Source: Candidatus Caccousia avicola (GTDB taxonomy: Bacteria; Bacillota; Clostridia; Oscillospirales; Acutalibacteraceae). From it: a DNA stretch of 35,172 bases. The notes beneath the pieces were generated by a model that saw nothing but the letters and a program-made list of their open reading frames with translations, made no database searches and was not told the DNA's origin. Position 1 is the stretch's first letter. Every line of letters starts with the position of its first letter. Where the stretch lies: assembly GCA_018712435.1 (NCBI GenBank), contig DVGZ01000057.1, positions 1-35,172 of the forward strand, read 5' to 3'. Below, piece by piece: positions 33,128 through 35,172 of the stretch. Made by a program: the position numbers and the translations under genes.

Positions 33128-34948
33128 ATGGATGTGAGATCGGATATCAGAAATATTGCCATCATCGCGCACGTCGACCACGGCAAAACCACGCTGGTTG
33201 ACCAGCTTCTGCGCCAGAGCGGCATTTTCCGCAGCAACGAGGCGGTGGCTGAGCGCGTCATGGACTCCAACGATCTGGAGCGTGAGCGCGGCATTACCAT
33301 CCTTTCCAAAAATACCGCCGTCAGCTACGACGGCGTGAAGATCAACATCGTGGACACTCCCGGCCACGCCGATTTCGGCGGCGAGGTGGAGCGCATCCTG
33401 ATGATGGTGGACGGCGTGCTGCTGCTGGTGGATGCGTTCGAGGGCTGCATGCCTCAGACGCGCTTTGTGCTGAAAAAGGCGCTCGGCCTGGGCAAGAAGC
33501 CTGTCGTTGTGGTCAATAAGGTGGATCGCCCCGGCGCGCGTCCGCTTGAGGTGGTCGACGAGGTGCTCGATCTGTTCATCGAGCTCGGCGCGAATGACGA
33601 TCAGCTGGAATTCCCCGTGGTGTATGCGTCCGGCCGCGACGGCTACGCCAGCACGGATCCGAACGTCCCCGGCACGGATATGAAGCCGCTGTTTGAAATG
33701 ATTCTGCGCGAGGTGCCCGCCCCGCAGGGCGACCGGAACGGCCCGGCGCAGATCCTGTTCTCCAACATCGACCACGACGATTATGTGGGCCGCATCGGCA
33801 TCGGCCGCGTGGAGCGCGGCGAGGTGCGTGATGGACAGGCCATGGTGCTCTGCTGCCGCGACGGCTCCACCCGCAACGTGAAGATCGGCAAGCTGTACCA
33901 GTTTGAGGGACTGCGCCGCGTGGAGGTGGAATCCGCCGCTCTGGGCGATCTGGTGGCGGTGTCCGGCTTTACGGATCTGAACATCGGTGAGACGGCCTGC
34001 GCCCCGGACTGCGTGGAGCCGCTGCCCTTCGTCAAGATCGACGAGCCGACCGTTTCCATGCTGTTCATGGTCAACAACAGCCCCTTTGCGGGCCGTGAGG
34101 GCAAGTATGTGACGAGCCGCAACCTGCGCGACCGCCTGTTCAAGGAGGTTGAGACGAACGTCGCCATGCGTGTGGAGGAGACGGATTCCGCCGATACCTT
34201 TAAAGTCTCCGGCCGCGGCGAGCTGCACCTGTCGATCCTCATCGAGCAGATGCGCCGCCAGAATTACGAGTTCCAGGTATCCAGCCCGCATGTGATCTAC
34301 AAGGAGATCGACGGCAAGCTGTATGAGCCGATCGAGCTTCTGATGATCGAGGTGCCGGATTCCTATGTAGGCGCGGTGATGGAAAAGCTCGGCGGCAGAA
34401 AGGCCGAGATGATCAACATGGGCACGCGCGACACGGGCGTGACGCATCTCGAGTTCAAGATCCCGGCGCGCGGCCTGATGGGCTACCGCCAGGAATTCCT
34501 CACGGACACCAACGGCAACGGCATCATGAACAACGTGTTTGACAGCTATGAGCCGTACAAGGGAGATATCCCGGAGCGTCCGCAGGGTTCGCTGATCGCG
34601 CATGAGACGGGCGAGTCCACCGGCTACGGCCTCTGGTACGCGCAGGATCGCGGCCGCCTGTTCATCGGGCCCGGCGTGGAGGTCTACGAGGGCATGATCG
34701 TCGGCGTGAGCCCGAAGGCGGAGGACATCACCGTGAACGTCTGCAAGAAAAAGCACGTCACGAACACCCGCGCCTCCGGCTCGGATGAAGCGCTGAAGCT
34801 GACGCCCCCCACGGTGCTGAGTCTGGAGCAGTGCCTGGAATTCATCAAGAACGATGAGCTGGTGGAGGTCACGCCGAAGAGCGTGCGCATGCGCAAGACC
34901 ATCCTGAGCAAGGAGCAGCGCATGAAGCTGGCCAGCAAGAAAAAATAA
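33128..34948 (+). CDS. typA: Ribosome-binding translational GTPase TypA/BipA
   Basis: 606 residues, the normal length. TypA binds the ribosome in an EF-G-like manner and helps 50S assembly and growth under stress. The G domain has AHVDHGKTT (14-22), [13 protein letters not shown] and NKVD; domain II, two alpha/beta domains and the TypA-specific C-terminal domain (ending [19 protein letters not shown]) follow. The start [10 protein letters not shown] agrees with the family; the SD AGAAGAGG is 11 bases upstream, slightly far. Monocistronic or followed by the exonuclease gene, 84 bases downstream. Confidence 0.97.
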   Translation: MDVRSDIRNIAIIAHVDHGKTTLVDQLLRQSGIFRSNEAVAERVMDSNDLERERGITILSKNTAVSYDGVKINIVDTPGHADFGGEVERILMMVDGVLLLVDAFEGCMPQTRFVLKKALGLGKKPVVVVNKVDRPGARPLEVVDEVLDLFIELGANDDQLEFPVVYASGRDGYASTDPNVPGTDMKPLFEMILREVPAPQGDRNGPAQILFSNIDHDDYVGRIGIGRVERGEVRDGQAMVLCCRDGSTRNVKIGKLYQFEGLRRVEVESAALGDLVAVSGFTDLNIGETACAPDCVEPLPFVKIDEPTVSMLFMVNNSPFAGREGKYVTSRNLRDRLFKEVETNVAMRVEETDSADTFKVSGRGELHLSILIEQMRRQNYEFQVSSPHVIYKEIDGKLYEPIELLMIEVPDSYVGAVMEKLGGRKAEMINMGTRDTGVTHLEFKIPARGLMGYRQEFLTDTNGNGIMNNVFDSYEPYKGDIPERPQGSLIAHETGESTGYGLWYAQDRGRLFIGPGVEVYEGMIVGVSPKAEDITVNVCKKKHVTNTRASGSDEALKLTPPTVLSLEQCLEFIKNDELVEVTPKSVRMRKTILSKEQRMKLASKKK

Positions 34949-34958
34949 CCACAATCGG

Positions 34959-34989
34959 GCGGCTGTACCGGAGTTCCCGGTGCGGCCGC
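34959..34989 (+). terminator. Weak hairpin after typA
   Basis: GCGGC/GCCGC and ACCGG/CCGGT form a two-part stem with an internal loop and the loop AGTTC. No T-run follows, so termination is doubtful and the next gene may be cotranscribed. Confidence 0.3.
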
Positions 34990-35032
34990 TCTGCTGCAAA
35001 TACACGGGCAGCCCGGAACGGAGGGAACGAAG

Positions 35033-35172
35033 ATGCCGGAAAAAACGTATGTCATCCTGGATCTGGAATGGAACGGCACCTACAGCCGCCGGATCAAGGG
35101 CTTTATCAATGAGATCATCGAGTTCGGAGCGGTCAAGGTCGACGAATCGCTCAACATCCTCGACACCTATGA
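35033..35172 (+). CDS. DEDD-type 3'-5' exonuclease, N-terminal part only
   Basis: 46 codons are visible before the window ends. VILDLEWNGTYS carries the first DEDD motif (Asp10 and Glu12), and GFINEIIEFGAVKVDE matches the following strand and helix of exonuclease RNase T/DNA polymerase III epsilon-like proteins, common in Clostridia as a stand-alone nuclease. GGAGGG lies about 8 bases before the ATG. The remaining catalytic residues are outside, so DNA versus RNA specificity cannot be judged. Confidence 0.75.
   Translation, partial: MPEKTYVILDLEWNGTYSRRIKGFINEIIEFGAVKVDESLNILDTY

Overview
The window looks like part of the chromosome of a GC-rich, anaerobic, gut-type Clostridia, most likely Oscillospirales/Ruminococcaceae. 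The evidence is the glgBCDA glycogen operon with a GlgD subunit, a pyruvate formate-lyase pair behind a ZTP (pfl-motif) riboswitch, a SpoVB-like flippase, an ABC_trans_CmpB-family membrane protein, a soluble PAS chemoreceptor and strong AGGAGG ribosome binding sites. The genus assignment is inference from gene content and composition. I see no CRISPR array, rRNA or prophage.

Layout. 1-1104 is the 5' part of an IS3-family element (orfA, a -1 frameshift site and a window-truncated orfB), all on the minus strand. 1160-7151 is the minus-strand glycogen operon: glgB (first transcribed), glgC, glgD, glgA. 7425-8173 is the internally deleted, frameshifted remnant of a large glycoside hydrolase, with a LacI-type operator upstream. 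8380-9950 is a MATE transporter followed by a stub of a flavodoxin-like gene and a terminator. 9998-13075 is a GH38 alpha-mannosidase. 13170-13793 is an AT-rich patch with a frameshifted small gene that looks imported. 13797-15782 is a TetM-like GTPase that lacks the TetM domain IV loop. 16082-19535 holds a soluble PAS-PAS chemoreceptor, a patatin-like lipase, mtnN and a truncated cyclase. 19622-19697 is tRNA-Phe(GAA). 19856-21273 is a small HTH gene coupled to an MFS transporter. 21357-24525 is promoter, ZTP riboswitch, terminator, pflB and pflA. 24723-28068 holds a Usp-domain protein, a second MATE transporter and a membrane-anchored lipase. 28090-28264 is a repeat-like element with terminal inverted repeats. 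28326-30361 (minus strand) is prmA translationally coupled to a YcxB-like membrane protein. 30697-34948 holds a SpoVB-like flippase, the CmpB-family protein and typA. The window ends 140 bases into a DEDD exonuclease gene.

How the genes work together. glgC makes ADP-glucose, with GlgD as the non-catalytic partner; glgA polymerises it and glgB branches it. pflA activates PflB, a fermentation enzyme that also makes formate. The ZTP riboswitch would turn the pair on when the folate/one-carbon stress signal ZMP/ZTP accumulates. The rest is mainly transport (two MATE, one MFS), glycan catabolism (GH38, dead GH), translation-related GTPases (TypA, TetM-like) and housekeeping (mtnN, prmA).

Most of the window is ordinary. 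The points I consider most worth following are a histone-H1-like lysine/alanine/proline tail of about 70 residues on GlgB, a terminator hairpin at the IS3 end that would separate glg transcription from the transposase, a structured 5' leader with an attenuator-like hairpin before the chemoreceptor gene, a GC-rich leader with direct repeats before prmA, and the AT-rich island with a broken, immunity-like gene. I did not find a complete new defence or mobile system.
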